64,000 nucleotides of DNA from Lingula anatina. Taxonomy: Eukaryota; Brachiopoda; Lingulata; Lingulida; Lingulidae. Made by a program: the position numbers and the translations under genes. Location of the stretch: assembly GCF_001039355.2 (NCBI RefSeq), contig NW_019775092.1:79082-143081 (forward strand), written 5' to 3'. The notes beneath the pieces are model-generated. The model was not told the origin of the DNA, did not search any database, and saw only the letters and a program-made list of their open reading frames with translations. Shown here piece after piece: positions 1-11,620 of this stretch. Each line of letters begins with the position of its first letter. Position 1 is the stretch's first letter.

Positions 1-29
<29 letters not shown>
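1..29. repeat. poly-G run at window start
   Basis: An uninterrupted run of 29 G opens the window and is followed directly by ordinary AT-rich sequence. A homopolymer of this length and base is unusual in such DNA, so it is most likely a contig-end or sequencing artefact rather than biology. Confidence 0.7.
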
Positions 30-33
<4 letters not shown>

Positions 34-1061
34 ACACTACATCAATTGTATTACAGTATTTAGAGGCTGTGTCTGCATTGACAAGAGTCAGTATGGTGTA
101 CAATTCTAGATAGTAAAGAGGTGCTAATTAGTAATCTGTAATTATGCCGTTTCTGTAGCACATCCCTCCCTCCTTGATTTTAATTTGCTAACTAGTCCAT
201 ACCCTATTCTAGATAGTAAAGAGGTGCTAATTAGTAATCTGTAATTATGCCGTTTCTGTAGCACATCCCTCCCTCCTTGATTTTTGTTTGCTTACCAGTC
301 CATACCCTATTTATTGCAGTCTAATTTTAAGAGTGTTGTGGGGGTTTTTTAATTTGTTAAAGCAACGTCCAATCTTATGTAATGAACATCAAACTTACAG
401 ATCACACCAACAACATAACATCTTAACGGAACCTTCTTTCTGTAATGTTTGAGTTAATTGGTGGTGGGCAGAGTCTTATTATTCAATGATGATAATAATC
501 ATTGTAGAAATAGGGCTACAAGATTTCCTCTTGGGATGATAATTTCACTGTTGTCAGGTGCGGCAGTTGCCGCAGGGAGCGTGATTGAAATCAAACTTGG
601 CACATCTTGAAAGTTTAAGTCGGACAAAAGATTTTCAGGTGACACTCTTAATCAGAGCTGCCACGTAAGCTAACAGTTTAATTACTGCAACGTACAGGTA
701 AATTGAGAGTTCCGATAAGATCACCTACTTCCTATCTCTCCATCAACATATTTCTTAAGACTGCCTTTATTTTCGTTCACTGTTCAACAAGGATAATTAT
801 CAAACGAAGAACATTGTATGGAGAAGGGATTTTTATTCATTATTTTATTCATGAAACAACAAGCAAACTGCTCGTTTCAGCAGAAGGATGGGAATATAAA
901 ACCATTAATTTAAAATAAAGATCTTAGAAAACTGCTTGCTTAAAGCATTCCATCAAGACACACGTGAACTAAATCTGTATTGAATAAGTTGTATGAATAA
1001 TGTCATAAAATAATATTTGCTANAGTTGGGAAGGTGGAAGTTTGAAATTCACATATGGCTT
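30..1061. other. Non-coding left flank
   Basis: No convincing coding sequence is seen. The stretch is AT-rich and holds the 103-bp tandem duplication listed separately. A reading frame at 703-918 is short, has no recognisable motif and is not supported. Reverse transcriptase sequence belonging to the neighbouring retroelement was looked for on the minus strand and not found. One N lies at 1023. Confidence 0.5.
103..309. repeat. Two-copy tandem repeat, unit 103 bp
   Basis: A unit beginning attctagatagtaaagag at 103 recurs at 206, with both copies running through a cccatccctccctcc-like pyrimidine tract to tagtccatacccta or cagtccatacccta. The copies differ at only a few positions near their ends, so the duplication is recent. 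No coding content is apparent. Confidence 0.8.
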
Positions 1062-1985
1062 CTATGTTTTTTCACTTTCCAGTTCACTGAGGAATTTATC
1101 TGCAGTGTCGATGCCCCAGATGTACTGATCTTTTAATTTTTGGAGGGGAATAACTTTTGGTGATTCCTTGAAACCCTTACTTGCAATTGTAAGATCTAGA
1201 AGACAGTGATCTGAGATGTAGTCAATTGGGTGAACAGTGAAATACTTTACACTATCAACTAGCTTATCACTCAAAATTGCATAATCCACTGCACTACAGC
1301 CCTTTTGATTGTAACATGTGTAGTACCCTAATGAATTTCCTAACACTCTTCCATTCAGTATTCTCAAATTGCTGCTAATGCATAATTCTACAAGGGTTCT
1401 TCCCTGGGAGTTTATGATACTGTCTAAGTTGTTCCGAGCAGGAGTGAGCATATCTGTGGGGTGGCTACCAGGCACTGGGATACCGTGTAAGTTATCATTT
1501 TTGATATAATCTGGGAGTGTACCAGTTCGAGCGTTAAAATCACCCATGAGGCATATCATGCCATTTGACTGATGCTGAGTTATTTCTTCCTCAAGGATGT
1601 CAAAGGTTGCTTCATCAAATCTCCCATTCTTTGGCTTAACATAAACTGCACACACAAATAAGTCTCTTTGGAGACCAAAACACTGTCCTGGTAGCCTTAT
1701 CCATAAGGTATTCTCACTTTTGCTAGACATAACATGAAGAGCACCACTAAATTGTTTTCTGTAATATATGACTATACCGCCGGATTGGCGACCTTTTGTT
1801 TTCTTTTTTGTTTTTATTTTGTAGAAGTGGCCATGTGAGCCACTAGGTAGGACCATTTTTGATCTCAGGGTACTTAAAGTTTCTACACATATGAAAATAT
1901 CAAAATTTTCTACCATCTCAACAAAGTTTTCATCAGTAAGTTTCTTTGCTAATCCTCTAACATTTCTCATACCGATGCGTAACAT
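1062..1985 (-). CDS. Retroelement endonuclease (EEP fold), stand-alone 307-aa frame
   Basis: The frame encodes an endonuclease/exonuclease/phosphatase-fold domain that nicks target DNA for LINE insertion. Visible motifs in order are the N-terminal NVRGL block (residues about 8-12, with Arg where Trp usually precedes the Asn), a catalytic-type Glu in CVETLS (about 33-38), GGIVIYYRK (about 69-77), LMGDFNART (about 146-154) and the C-terminal SDHC (about 259-262). These are the family's metal-binding and catalytic positions and look intact. The frame stops about 40 residues after the domain, where a reverse transcriptase would normally follow. The start is the first ATG of the frame. It is most likely a truncated ORF2; a domesticated nuclease is possible but unsupported. 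Confidence 0.7.
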   Translation of the reverse strand: MLRIGMRNVRGLAKKLTDENFVEMVENFDIFICVETLSTLRSKMVLPSGSHGHFYKIKTKKKTKGRQSGGIVIYYRKQFSGALHVMSSKSENTLWIRLPGQCFGLQRDLFVCAVYVKPKNGRFDEATFDILEEEITQHQSNGMICLMGDFNARTGTLPDYIKNDNLHGIPVPGSHPTDMLTPARNNLDSIINSQGRTLVELCISSNLRILNGRVLGNSLGYYTCYNQKGCSAVDYAILSDKLVDSVKYFTVHPIDYISDHCLLDLTIASKGFKESPKVIPLQKLKDQYIWGIDTADKFLSELESEKT

Positions 1986-2504
1986 GTTTCTATGTAATTA
2001 TTGATATCTCTTTAAAAACTTACAAAAAGACCTTTCCACACTACTTCAATTAACTTATTCAGTGCTATACTAGTAATTAATCAGAGATCTTCTTTTTCAT
2101 TTTTGTTGATATTCACTTACTAGTAATAGCTTTCATTGTTCACTTAAAGCTTTCAGTTGGTCACTTATAGCTTTCAATTAAAAAAAAAATCAGCTTAATC
2201 TTAATAATTCAATATATCCTTATCTGACTTAAGGATTAAATGTAGTGATTTTACAGACACTTTCCTTATATTAGTTTCAATGGGAAAATAATTAGTAAAC
2301 CTAACCACTGTGTATATTAAGAATATAAACAGAAAGCTATAGTGTGAATGTTTTCAATAACTCTTTCATTTTATAGGTTGTGACTGTTAGTCTTTCAATG
2401 TAAAAAATATACTAATAATGACTATGAGTACTTACATATGGCATCCACTGGATATTTGTAGTTCTTTACTTGTGAGAGATCAAATAATTAGCCTTGGAAA
2501 AGAA
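1986..2504. repeat. Spacer between retroelement ORFs with a short tandem motif
   Basis: This AT-rich spacer lies between the ORF1-like and endonuclease frames. At about 2128-2180 a motif of the type agctttcanttgttcactta is repeated two to three times. Nothing coding is seen. It may be element sequence or a later insertion. Confidence 0.4.
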
Positions 2505-3592
2505 TTACCTTAGCTTATGTTCTAGTTTGATTAAGCAGTCTGTCAGCATTTTAAGTTCATTACCAATATTGGTATCCTTTTGTGGCACTGGCTGTGGCTG
2601 ATTAATGTCATAGTTATGCCGATGTTGGTGTACATGTTGGGCAGGAAAGGTACCGCGAGGTTTGTGTCTAGCAGCTTGTTTGATGTTGCGAGCAAGCGAT
2701 ATTGTCCCTTTAAAGTTCAGGTGAATTCCATCATGGCTAAACAGCCACCGCTTGTCAGTGATGTCACTTGATCTGATAATGTTGTTAATTGGGCTGTTAA
2801 GTGGGCCAGGGTGTCTTTCAAGTCTTTGTATTGTACTGCACTGACTGTAGTAAGCCCAGTAAGCTGCTCCTCTATGGCTTGTAACTCTTCATTGCTAGTC
2901 TTGGTATCCTGTCTCTCTTTATCTGCAGTTTTAAGCATTAATACTGAGTACTGGTTTTCAATTGTTTGGAGCGTTTCTTGTATTTTGCAAATTTCTTTGT
3001 CCGATTTCATGTTCCTGGGACTAGAATAAAGTTTGCTTGTTTTGAATCCTTTGGGTGTTGAAGAATGGCGGGGTTTTGTTGGCTTTTTAAGCTCAGTTTG
3101 ACTGTTATCTAATATTGCTGTGTCAAATTCTTCTGTTGATTTACTGGTAATTTCTGTGATTTCAGTTTGTACTACTGCCTGGCTGGCTGCCACTGCTGGC
3201 TGGATCTTTTTGGGTGATGATATGAGCATTGCAATTTTTGGATAGTCATTTGCGAGCCAAAGCATATAAGCTGCTCCTTGGATATGTATTTTCTTGGATT
3301 TGGCTGTACTGTAGAAAGTTAGAGAAACAAGTCCTAGTTTAGATCCCATAGGGCCTATATAGGGAAATTTGAGTTGTGAGCCTGATCCTGAATTGACAAC
3401 ATCTTCCGTGGCTTGTTTGTGGTATGATTTGCAAGCTTCAAACCACTTTTTCACTAAGGGCACAGTACTGATTCCTACTATAGCACATTGGGCATTGTGG
3501 GTTGTGGAGACGATGTTAAGACCATAGTACTCGTCTTGCCTTATATGTTTGATCCAGTGGTGCCTTGGACTTATAATATCAACAATATTCAC
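2505..3592 (-). pseudogene. Retroelement ORF1-like protein, frame-broken, SGNH tail remnant
   Basis: The upstream frame (3592-2717, 291 codons) has an N-terminal part with the block IHIQGAAYMLWLAND, reminiscent of the nucleic-acid-binding ORF1 proteins of invertebrate LINEs. A Ser/Thr/Lys-rich linker follows, then a predicted coiled coil (residues about 215-280). It stops near 2717. In another frame, about 2815-2505, an open stretch reads through SHDGIHLNFKGT, which matches the last catalytic block (DxxH) of SGNH hydrolases, and ends at a TAA at 2505-2507. The body of the hydrolase between these pieces is missing. An internal deletion plus frameshift therefore best explains the locus. The assignment is inference from motifs. 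Confidence 0.5.
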
Positions 3593-4689
3593 ACTGATTC
3601 AGTTGCATATTAGTAGCTGGTATAGGTATTTAAGTAAAACTTTTAGAGAGCTCTGTGCATCTTCTCAGATGAGTCGGCCATCTTGAATTCATTGAATGCA
3701 TTATTTGATGTTTTATATGCCTACATTAAGACATCCGAAATGATATACTTAGACTCAATTATACTTAAAATTTTTGTGTGAAGAAAACTGAAATGCATTA
3801 TCATTTATATACTGACACTTACCACTGGATGGAAAGAAAATACCCGCTGCAAACCGTTTCTTGTCTGGAGCAAATTTCTCTACTCAAGGCCTGAGGCACA
3901 ATATCATGTAAACAGAAGAGGGGAATACATGTTGACTTACTTGTGTAAACAAAATAAAAATGGGGAGGTATGCAGGTATGGTAAATTCTTAGATATTTAT
4001 ATTTTGAGCATAAAGCAAAACTATACATCAAAGCTAGAACCAAATTTACCAATTCACTTTCAATGTTGCATCATAACAATTTAATATATCTACATCTAAT
4101 ACGGTTAATCTCATAGATTTGAGAAACATTTAATGTTATTGCAAATAAACTAAAATTTGAAAACCTCACCACTATCCATTTTTCTCCTTTTTCTGGGCTA
4201 AAGATGAAATCAAAGATAGAAGCACAACTTTTAACTGCCCTTTTTCTCTTTTTTTCTTTCCTTTTGTTACCTGCATCCCATCTTGGAAAAAAATATTTCA
4301 GTGAAGATCAACAATTAAAAAACACAGATATCAATTTAAATGAAATAAACGATGTTCTTTTTTGAACCAGACAGAAAATGTTAAGAAAAACAGAAAATGG
4401 ACTTCATAATACGAGTGATGCTTAATTATATACTGCTCAACTTTCCCTGCAACACTGATAGCACATTTCAAGGAAACCAACAAATGTAGGTCTGTTATCT
4501 TGAAAATCACTGGAGTGATCAATATTTCCAAAATACAGGTTGCGTTTAAAATCAGCTTGATTGATTCAGTTTTGCTGAATCTATGTCTTTTTTGTATATA
4601 AGTTGTTTCTTTCTCAGATTTGATTCTTAGGCGTGATAACTGTCTCATTATTGAACTAATTAGACATGTAAAAATGTTATTTTGATATT
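3593..4689. other. Non-coding AT-rich stretch with a dispersed repeat fragment
   Basis: No gene is supported. Around 4440-4600 the sequence contains a ggagtgatcaatatt block similar to ggagtgatcgatatt at about 20134-20150, so both places carry the same dispersed degenerate repeat. Long minus-strand frames at 3819-4052 and 4331-4771 have no motif and a composition expected of AT-rich repeat DNA. Confidence 0.4.
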
Positions 4690-6990
4690 TTCTGCATCTT
4701 AACAATATTGTCAGTTGATTATATAAAATGATGGTAAACCTATTATTGTGTACTGTGTAATTAAAAGTCAAAATGGAAATAAACTCATATCATTGCAGTT
4801 TGTCAGATTAAACCATTCACTATGTTCAGAATCTCAGCATGAATCTAATTGGATATTTTAATTTGTTCTATTGATATTTTTCCTATCTCAACAATTCTCT
4901 TTGTTGATCATATAAAATGACAGTACATTGATTATTTTGTTTTATGTAAAAATGTGTTGAAACTGGGAATAAACTCATTACAGAGCAGTTGTGTCTTGTT
5001 TACATTTGATATATTCAAGGTGTGAATCCAGACTTCCATTGGCTTTAAGGCTTCTGCTAGTCATATTTTCTGATATCCATTTCAGTATCCATGATACGTC
5101 TATTTTCTTATTAAAAGTTGTAGGTCATTATGCTTTTAAGCAGCATGCAATGTTGTATCAAAATTCAAGAAAACCCTACTTTGGGCACTGCTGAGTGAAA
5201 ACCATGGCGTTTACTTTTCTCAAACTTATCAAAAAAACATAGGACTAAAATACAGCTTCAATTGCAAAACAAATCTGATAAGTTAATATTACTGGAAGTT
5301 ATTCATTTCTTTTATTGAAAATTTATTTTTCACATTGCAACATTCCCAAGGTGTGACTTTCAACTTCCATGGGCTTGAAGACCTTTGCTGTTCACAATTT
5401 CTGGATATCAATAATAATTTTATTTCATTATTAAAATCGATTGCCATTATGCAGTTATGTAATATTGCGTCAAAAATAAAAAAGCCTATTTTGGGCACTG
5501 CCTCCATAGTGAACATTAGAGGAAAACCATGTCACTTACTCCTCTCAATTTTACAGGAAAGTAGCAAAGGACTAAAATACAACTTTTGATTAAAATTAAA
5601 ATACTGTTTTATTGGTTTACTTGTCCGGAAATTATAAGTTTTTGTTAGCATTAAAATTCTCACATATCGACCTTTTCAAGGTGTGATTTTGAAATTCCAT
5701 GGATAATAAAGACCTTTGCTAGTCACATTTTCTGGTTATCTATGATAATTTTAGTTTATTGTTAGAAATTGGTGGTCATTATGCAGTTAAGCATTATGCA
5801 ATATTGCATCAAAATTGATGAAACCCGTATTTTGGGCACTGGCTTCCTAGTTCATGACCATTAGAGAAAAACCATGTCACCTACTCCTCTGAAACTTAAG
5901 GGAAAAAAAACCAGGACTATAGTACAGCCTGAGTTGGAAAAACAGTCTAATTGGCTTCTTTTTCTGATGTACATTTTTGTGAAACTGTTATCTTTCCCAT
6001 ATTGGCAATTTCAGTGTGGGACTTGGAACTCCCACGGGCATGAACCCCAATCCATAGGACGCCGATACTGAAAACTCTATCCAATTCACGAACCTTTTTT
6101 TTGCATTTTGTAGAGCTTTTCAAGCGCAACACTGAAGGTGGTGTCCGTTTTTTTTTGTTTTTTTTTTCATACGGTATACGACTTGTGTTATATCAAAAAG
6201 TCAACGTGGTGGTAAAAATAAATTGTGAAATATGGAAATAGGCCATAAACTTCTAACGTCAGGAAAAGATAACATAAGGCTTAGCGAGGGACAGGCAACT
6301 TCCGGTCATAAAAGACAGAATTCCATGAAATTCGAACATCTGGAATTTCTCCAAAACTGACAGAGATACTTCCATAGTTACTATTGAACTTGAATAGGAA
6401 GTCATATACTGATAACTGTGAAAATTTACCTTTGACCTATTCACCATGAACTGAGCTTTGTAAATTTTCAGTCCCTTAATTATATCTCCAAAACTGGCAG
6501 ATATACACCCATTTGAATTTAAAATTTTACTTTTCTCCGTGATTTTATTAATTTCTTTTTTTGTTTTGTTTTGTTTTGGTAATTTTCAACAAAATATTGA
6601 GAACTCTTGTTTAGTGCATTTTGTAGAGCTTGTCAAGCACAACACTGGAGGTGGTGTTACTTTTTTTTTTTTTTTGCTTTATCATACGAATGCTCTTACA
6701 ATGGTACAATGCCAGGAGGCAGGATCGCCTCTCTGATCCTCTAGTTTTGTGAAATTTTCATTTTTCTCATTCTGGCATTTTGTTAGTGTGAACTTGAACT
6801 CTAATGGGCCTGAAGCCTTATGCTTTTACTTTCATCAGTATTACCTGCTGTGCTTAATGAAAATTTCATGTTGACTTTTCGTTTAAGCATAATGTATGAT
6901 TGCATCAGAATTGACAGTAATCAATTTTGTGCATTATAATTTTATGCTTTTTGTCTGTACATTTGACGGCTTTGCTGCCCTGTTTCATAA
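4690..6990 (+). repeat. Array of degenerate ~330-bp tandem repeats
   Basis: A block beginning near caaggtgtgaat recurs at about 5017, 5346 and 5682 (spacing 329-336 bp), with weaker copies near 6010 and 6780. Each unit runs through gaagaccttt-like sequence, a gcattatgcaatattgcatca block, a ttttgggcactg block and an aaaaccatg block. Two shorter units around 4690-4790 and 4890-4990 share ataaaatga and ggaataaactcat. A further pair shares gcattttgtagagct (about 6105 and 6620). Copies differ by perhaps 15-30%, so the array is old. The small frames in it are not conserved between copies. Confidence 0.7.
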
Positions 6991-8989
6991 AAGCATCAAA
7001 AATCTAAATTAACCAATTCATTGGTCTGTATTATACGTATTTCATTTGAGGCAATGGTTTGTTATTGGCTGACAGATCTGATAAAACATCTTTATTTAGG
7101 TTTAGCTGGATAATTTTAAAAATATACATGTATATTAAGGCATGGATAGGTTTACATGTAAAATTAAAGACAACTTGCATCTTTTGATACATATCACTTA
7201 AATATCTTCATTCCAAATACTCGGAATGACTGCACGTTATTAATATAAACGTTTATAGTGAATGGGGGATTGTATCTAATTACTGCAGCAGTTGTGGTTG
7301 TGTTAAACACTACTATAGCTGACAACCCGTTTTTTTATTGATAGTCTTTCTATGTTCCTTGCAAAAACTGGCAAATTTACTTCTTTTTTAGTAAATATTT
7401 TATGTTTTTTGCTGTTTGGTGTCTTTCCAATACCTTAGGGGTCGATCCTTTCCTATAGAAAACATTCCCTGTGGGCTCCTATAAAATTTCCCCATGTACA
7501 TATAGGAATGCAGGATCCTGTAGGAAATTTTCAAAAGGGATTCCTGATTTGATCTATTTAAAACAACCCATGTACAGGTATGTATGTAAAAAGTAGTGCT
7601 TGGCTTATAAATTATCAAATTTGTATCAAAAATATTTTTAAAAACTTACAAATATGTCTCCTGAAAGTCAGTGTTTTTAAAATTTCTGTATAATCTATTA
7701 TTATTATTATTATGAGATGGGCTGGCTTTTTTTCTGATACATTCTGTATTCTCACTGGGGCAGGAAGCATTCTGAGAAAAATAAATTGTCAAGAAATCAT
7801 TTTGTTATCAAATCGCTATTATTTTCATAACTTCAAGATTACCAGGCAAATGCACCTTTTTGACAAATTCAAAAATTCCAACAATATGGCGTGAATTGTA
7901 ACAAAAACAAACTGAACGCTCTTGATTGTACTAAGAATGTAATGCTGTGAGAAAAATTAGTGATTTTTTTCCAATTTGTTCCTGACATTTTTTGTGTACT
8001 GCTAAGATTAATTTTGGTGCCAACTAGGCCCAGGGTGCAAATTACTGTCTATTTTTCTGGACCAGGCACAGGTGCCTTGCAGTGTGTAACCCCTGGCAGA
8101 GGGAGCTACTGACTGTGAGCGATGCGGTGGTTTGTTTAGATTAGATAGGGGTGGATATCCTATACCAGGGTGGCAGATTATATACAGAAAAATGGGAAAA
8201 TCCTAGAGATAGTAAAATGACCTTCTATTTATCTAAAGTGATAGCTAAATGACCGTCTAATTATCTAAAGACATATATGTGAATATCATGTGAAAAGTCA
8301 ACCTGTGGCCCTGGTAGAGAGTAGGGGGTGAACATGTTCAATTACTGTTGGTAAGAAAAGTAGATTTTCAACAGTATGTTTTTGTGACTTAAGGAGTTAT
8401 GTCAGTGTGTCTGCTGTCCATGGGGATAGGAAATGTTTCATCAAATTATTTTGTTCATGCAGTTTTGCAGGCTTTTCATAGTGCGTCCATCAATGGGAAA
8501 TTATTTGGTTTCAAAATTGATAAAGCCATGTATGTCTTAATGTGTATACTGTTTCAAATTTCAGGTACCTTAGACCTGCAGAAATGTTGGTAATAGCTGG
8601 TGTCTAGCATCAACTATCTTGATAGATATCCAGAACTAACAGACTGAAGGTATGTCATTTACAAACTGATATATAGTCTAAATGTCATTATATGTTTACT
8701 TTCAGAATATATACATTTTAATTAGTTCATTAATTTGCTCAAAGTATAAATTATCTGTTAACCACCCCAAATTCTGATCACATACTTTTGTGATGCAATG
8801 AAATGACTTTAATATATAACATTCATCCGAGAAAATTTTAATGACAATTTCATTTATGTACCCCATCGTTCCAACTTTTTTTCGGTCTAATCTCTTTTTT
8901 TTTCAGATATCCTGCGTTTTGTCCAAATGCACATTAAATGTGCACAAAGTAATAGAGATAATGCCTAATGAAGAAAAATGTACATTAAG
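6991..8989. other. Non-coding stretch
   Basis: This region is AT-rich with short simple repeats, for example ATT units near 7697. No coding exon is recognised. A possible non-coding exon at 8565-8649 is listed separately. Confidence 0.4.
8565..8649 (+). other. Candidate non-coding exon upstream of the ROCO gene
   Basis: An 85-bp segment is bounded by a good-looking acceptor (caaatttcag, AG at 8563-8564) and donor (gaag|gtatgt, GT at 8650-8651). It has stops in the frames examined, so it could only be 5' untranslated. It lies upstream of the ROCO coding exon on the same strand, which itself has an acceptor-like site at 12458-12459. This is a splice-motif guess without transcript support. Confidence 0.2.
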
Positions 8990-8993
8990 TTAA

Positions 8994-10147
8994 GCCTCGG
9001 TCACAACCGGCCGTACGGGCTCTTACGGGCTGTTTGCGTCCACATTTTGCGCAGAATCTCACGTCCCACGCAAGTCCTTCTTACGCAATTTCGAGTTCGC
9101 AGACAGCCCGTAAGCACGTACGGAGGATGTTGGACATGTCCAAAAGATTCTACCCTGTACGAATAGCCTGCGAACAGCGAGGCCGCAAGCGTAACTTGCT
9201 CCTTTTGCACGGAGTTAGCAAGAGAGACGCGCGTTGTGCAAGACGCACGTCGCAAACAATGAAGGAGCAAGTGCCCTTTGCGTGTTGAGTAAAGCCTCGG
9301 TCACAACCGGCCGTACGGGCTCTTACGTCCTAGACGGACACAAGGAACCTAAAAACCGTGCGTCCAAAACGTAGTTGGGACCTTGGCTTTACGAAATTTC
9401 AAATTCGCAGACAGCCCGTAAGCACGTGCGGAGGATGTTGGACATGTCAAAAAGATTCTACGAATAGGCTGCGAACAGCGTGGCCGCAAGCGTAACTTGC
9501 TCCCCTCGCACGGAGTTAGCAAGAGAGACGCGCGTTGTGCAAGACGCACGTCGCAAGCAATGAAGGAGCAAGTGCCCTTTGCGTGTTGAGTAAGGCGCAC
9601 GACCTCACAACTAACGAACAAAGTCGAGAGCACGCTCGTGTCTTTACAATGAACGTCGACTGTGTAACGTGTAGAACCATTTTCAAAAATTTAGAATTTT
9701 TGCACAATTTAGTTTCTAATATACCTCCAAAAGGCAAGAGAAAGAAGCTTGCATAGTAGAAAAAAAGGGAGGAGGAAGAAGAAAGAAGAAGAGAACAGGA
9801 AGCAAAATTGATGTACGCCGTCAGTTCGTCACCACAAACGTGTGAGGCAAGTGTGAAGCAAAACTGACGCAAAAGGGACTACTTTCGCCTTGCGTTGCAT
9901 TCCCTTCGTAAGTGGTGAGTGTGTGCCACTTACACAGGAAGCAAGGCAAACTCAAAAAATGAGTACAAATTCCACGGCCATCGCTCTTTGCAATTAGCGT
10001 CCCTGCTTGAAAGGACATCTCATGTGGCCCTTGCGATTCGCAAGGCAGACTTTCCTCTACCTCTACGACCTCCACGGCCTCCGCAACACCCAAAAATCAC
10101 AGAGGACGTTCGATCCTAAAATTCGTGCGTCCGGTTGTGACCGAGGC
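8994..10147. mobile_element. Composite TTAA-flanked inverted-repeat (MITE-like) element
   Basis: The ends are perfect 17-bp inverted repeats, gcctcggtcacaaccgg at 8994-9010 and its complement at 10131-10147, flanked by TTAA at 8990-8993 and 10148-10151. TTAA target duplication is typical of piggyBac and Kolobok superfamilies. No transposase is encoded, so the element is non-autonomous. Inside, a second copy of the left end starts at 9294, because a ~300-bp left segment is tandemly repeated (about 8991-9290 and 9291-9594). The element is clearly more GC-rich than its surroundings. The minus-strand frames in it look like chance frames of a repeat. Confidence 0.75.
9291..9594. repeat. Second copy of the element's left segment
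   Basis: It repeats 8991-9290 with about 90% identity over most of its length, including the terminal-repeat sequence and the block from cgcagacagcccgtaagcac through tttgcgtgttgagtaa. The junction with copy one lies at a gagtaaagcc / gttaagcc microhomology. Confidence 0.75.
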
Positions 10148-10150
10148 TTA

Positions 10151-10715
10151 AGGCGCACGCCCTCACAACTAACGAACAAAATCGAGAACATACCGGGAAT
10201 GCGTCGCACGTGCGTCACCCCCACGCCTGGTGTATTAAAGGCGTGCTCACGACGCACGCTCTTGTCTTTACAATGAACGTCGACTGTGTTACGTGTACAG
10301 CAATTTTCAAAATTTTCATTTTACTTTCTAATATGCCTCCAAAAGGCAATAGAAAGAAGCTTACATAGTAGAAAAAAGGGAAGAGGAAGAAGACAGAAGA
10401 GGAGAACAGGAAACAAAACTGACATACGCCGTCAGAACGTCACCACAAACGTGTGAGGCAAGTGTGAAGCAAAACTGACGGGAAAAGGCACTACTTTCGC
10501 CGTGCGTTGCATTCCCTTCGTAAGTGGTGAGTGTGTGCCACGCACACAGGAAGCAAGACAAACTCAAGAAATGAGTACAATTTCCACGGCCATCGCTCTT
10601 TGCAATTAGCGTCCCTGCTCGAAAGGACATCTCATGTGACCCTTGCGACTCGCAAGGCAGGCTTTCCTCTACCTCTACGAACTCCACGGCCTCCGCAACA
10701 CCCAAAAATCGCAGC
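10151..10715. repeat. Tandem copy of the element's right segment, without terminal repeat
   Basis: This segment repeats 9595-10120, from ggcgcacg(a/c)cctcacaact through cacccaaaaatc, and begins exactly where the right TTAA ends. The second copy contains an extra ~65 bp near 10190-10255 and lacks the closing inverted repeat. Its start at a TAAGGCGCACG shared with position 9592 suggests unequal exchange or template switching at this short homology. Confidence 0.7.
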
Positions 10716-10923
10716 TTGTATGTTTAAATGTTCACGTCTTTTGTCAAGTGAAAAGAACTGCTGCTATTTTAATTTAATACATGTAATATTTTTACATTAC
10801 ATTTCCAGTTTGTCCATCTTAGAAAGAAATAGTGACAAAATTTTTTTATTTTGGCAACAAAAACCCCATTTCCACTACTGTACCTGGAGCCTGCTGTAGT
10901 CGTGGGCTACAGAGTACGACGAG

Positions 10924-11158
10924 ACGGCTGCCAGGAGACAGCTGTCATTATGGGCTGCTGGGTGCACTCCTTAGATGAGGGCTGGTGAAAAACGGCTGCC
11001 TGGAGACAGCTGTCATTATGGGCTGCTGGGTGCGACCCTGAGATGAGGTCTTGTGAGAGAACGGCTGCCTGGAGACAGCTGTCATTATGGGCTGCCGGGT
11101 GCGATCCTGAGATGAGGTCTTGTGAGAGAACGGCTGCCAGGAGACAGCTGTCATCCAG
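10924..11158. repeat. Minisatellite, 68/69-bp unit, about 3.4 copies
   Basis: Units start with acggctgcc at 10924, 10992, 11061 and 11130, giving spacings of 68, 69 and 69 bp. Each contains ggagacagctgtcat, then gggctgctgggtgc, then a gagatgagg block. Copies two and three are nearly identical. Frames through the array reflect the repeat and are not treated as genes. Confidence 0.85.
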
Positions 11159-11620
11159 CAATGTGTTGATTATGTCAGTGGCTAAGGAAACGCACTGGAT
11201 TAGTTCTGAATTTGCTACACAGGGACTGGTAGTGTTTGAAGGTCATGGCATAGTTCCACGGTAGAACTGTATCTACATGTTTCAATAGCATTGGAACCAA
11301 ATGACGTCCAGATTCACAGGTGTTTCTGGTCAAGCTGGTACTGAGCATGCCTGTCCTCAATGGAAGAAGCTGCATTGCTGAGGGTGACAAACTTCCCGAG
11401 AAACATCATGTAGCGTTGCGTGATGTCCATTGTTGCAATTGTTGCTGCTGCTCTGCAGAGCCCGGCGAGGTACATTTAGATGCAATATGTACTACTCGTA
11501 GACAATTCCTGCAAAGACAGCGAGTATTGATGCACTAAAATCTTTTCTTGGCGGTCATTACATTATAAACTTCTCACTGTGCAATGCATGGTTACATCCA
11601 CAAACAACACAGACGGGCTG

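Larger units (their letters stand above)
1062..3592 (-). mobile_element. Decayed non-LTR retrotransposon lacking reverse transcriptase
   Basis: On the minus strand an ORF1-like frame (3592 to 2505, frame-broken) is followed, after about 520 bp, by an apurinic-type endonuclease frame (1985 to 1062). This order is that of CR1/L2-type LINEs, whose ORF1 can carry an SGNH hydrolase and whose ORF2 starts with an endonuclease. The reverse transcriptase expected next, below 1062, is absent. LINE copies are usually cut at the 5' end, so loss of the 3' half while the endonuclease stays open is odd. The family name is inferred from domain order, not from a search. Confidence 0.6.

Noticed and set aside
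9001-10705. Several overlapping 80-120 codon frames on both strands in the TTAA element
   Set aside because: They arise from GC-rich repeat DNA, overlap on both strands and show no domain. The duplicated minus-strand frame beginning MGVAEAVE is kept only because the DNA is duplicated.
10907-11161. Minus-strand frame with repeated DLISGSHPAAHNDSCLQAAV
   Set aside because: It is the translation of the 68/69-bp minisatellite and changes frame between units.
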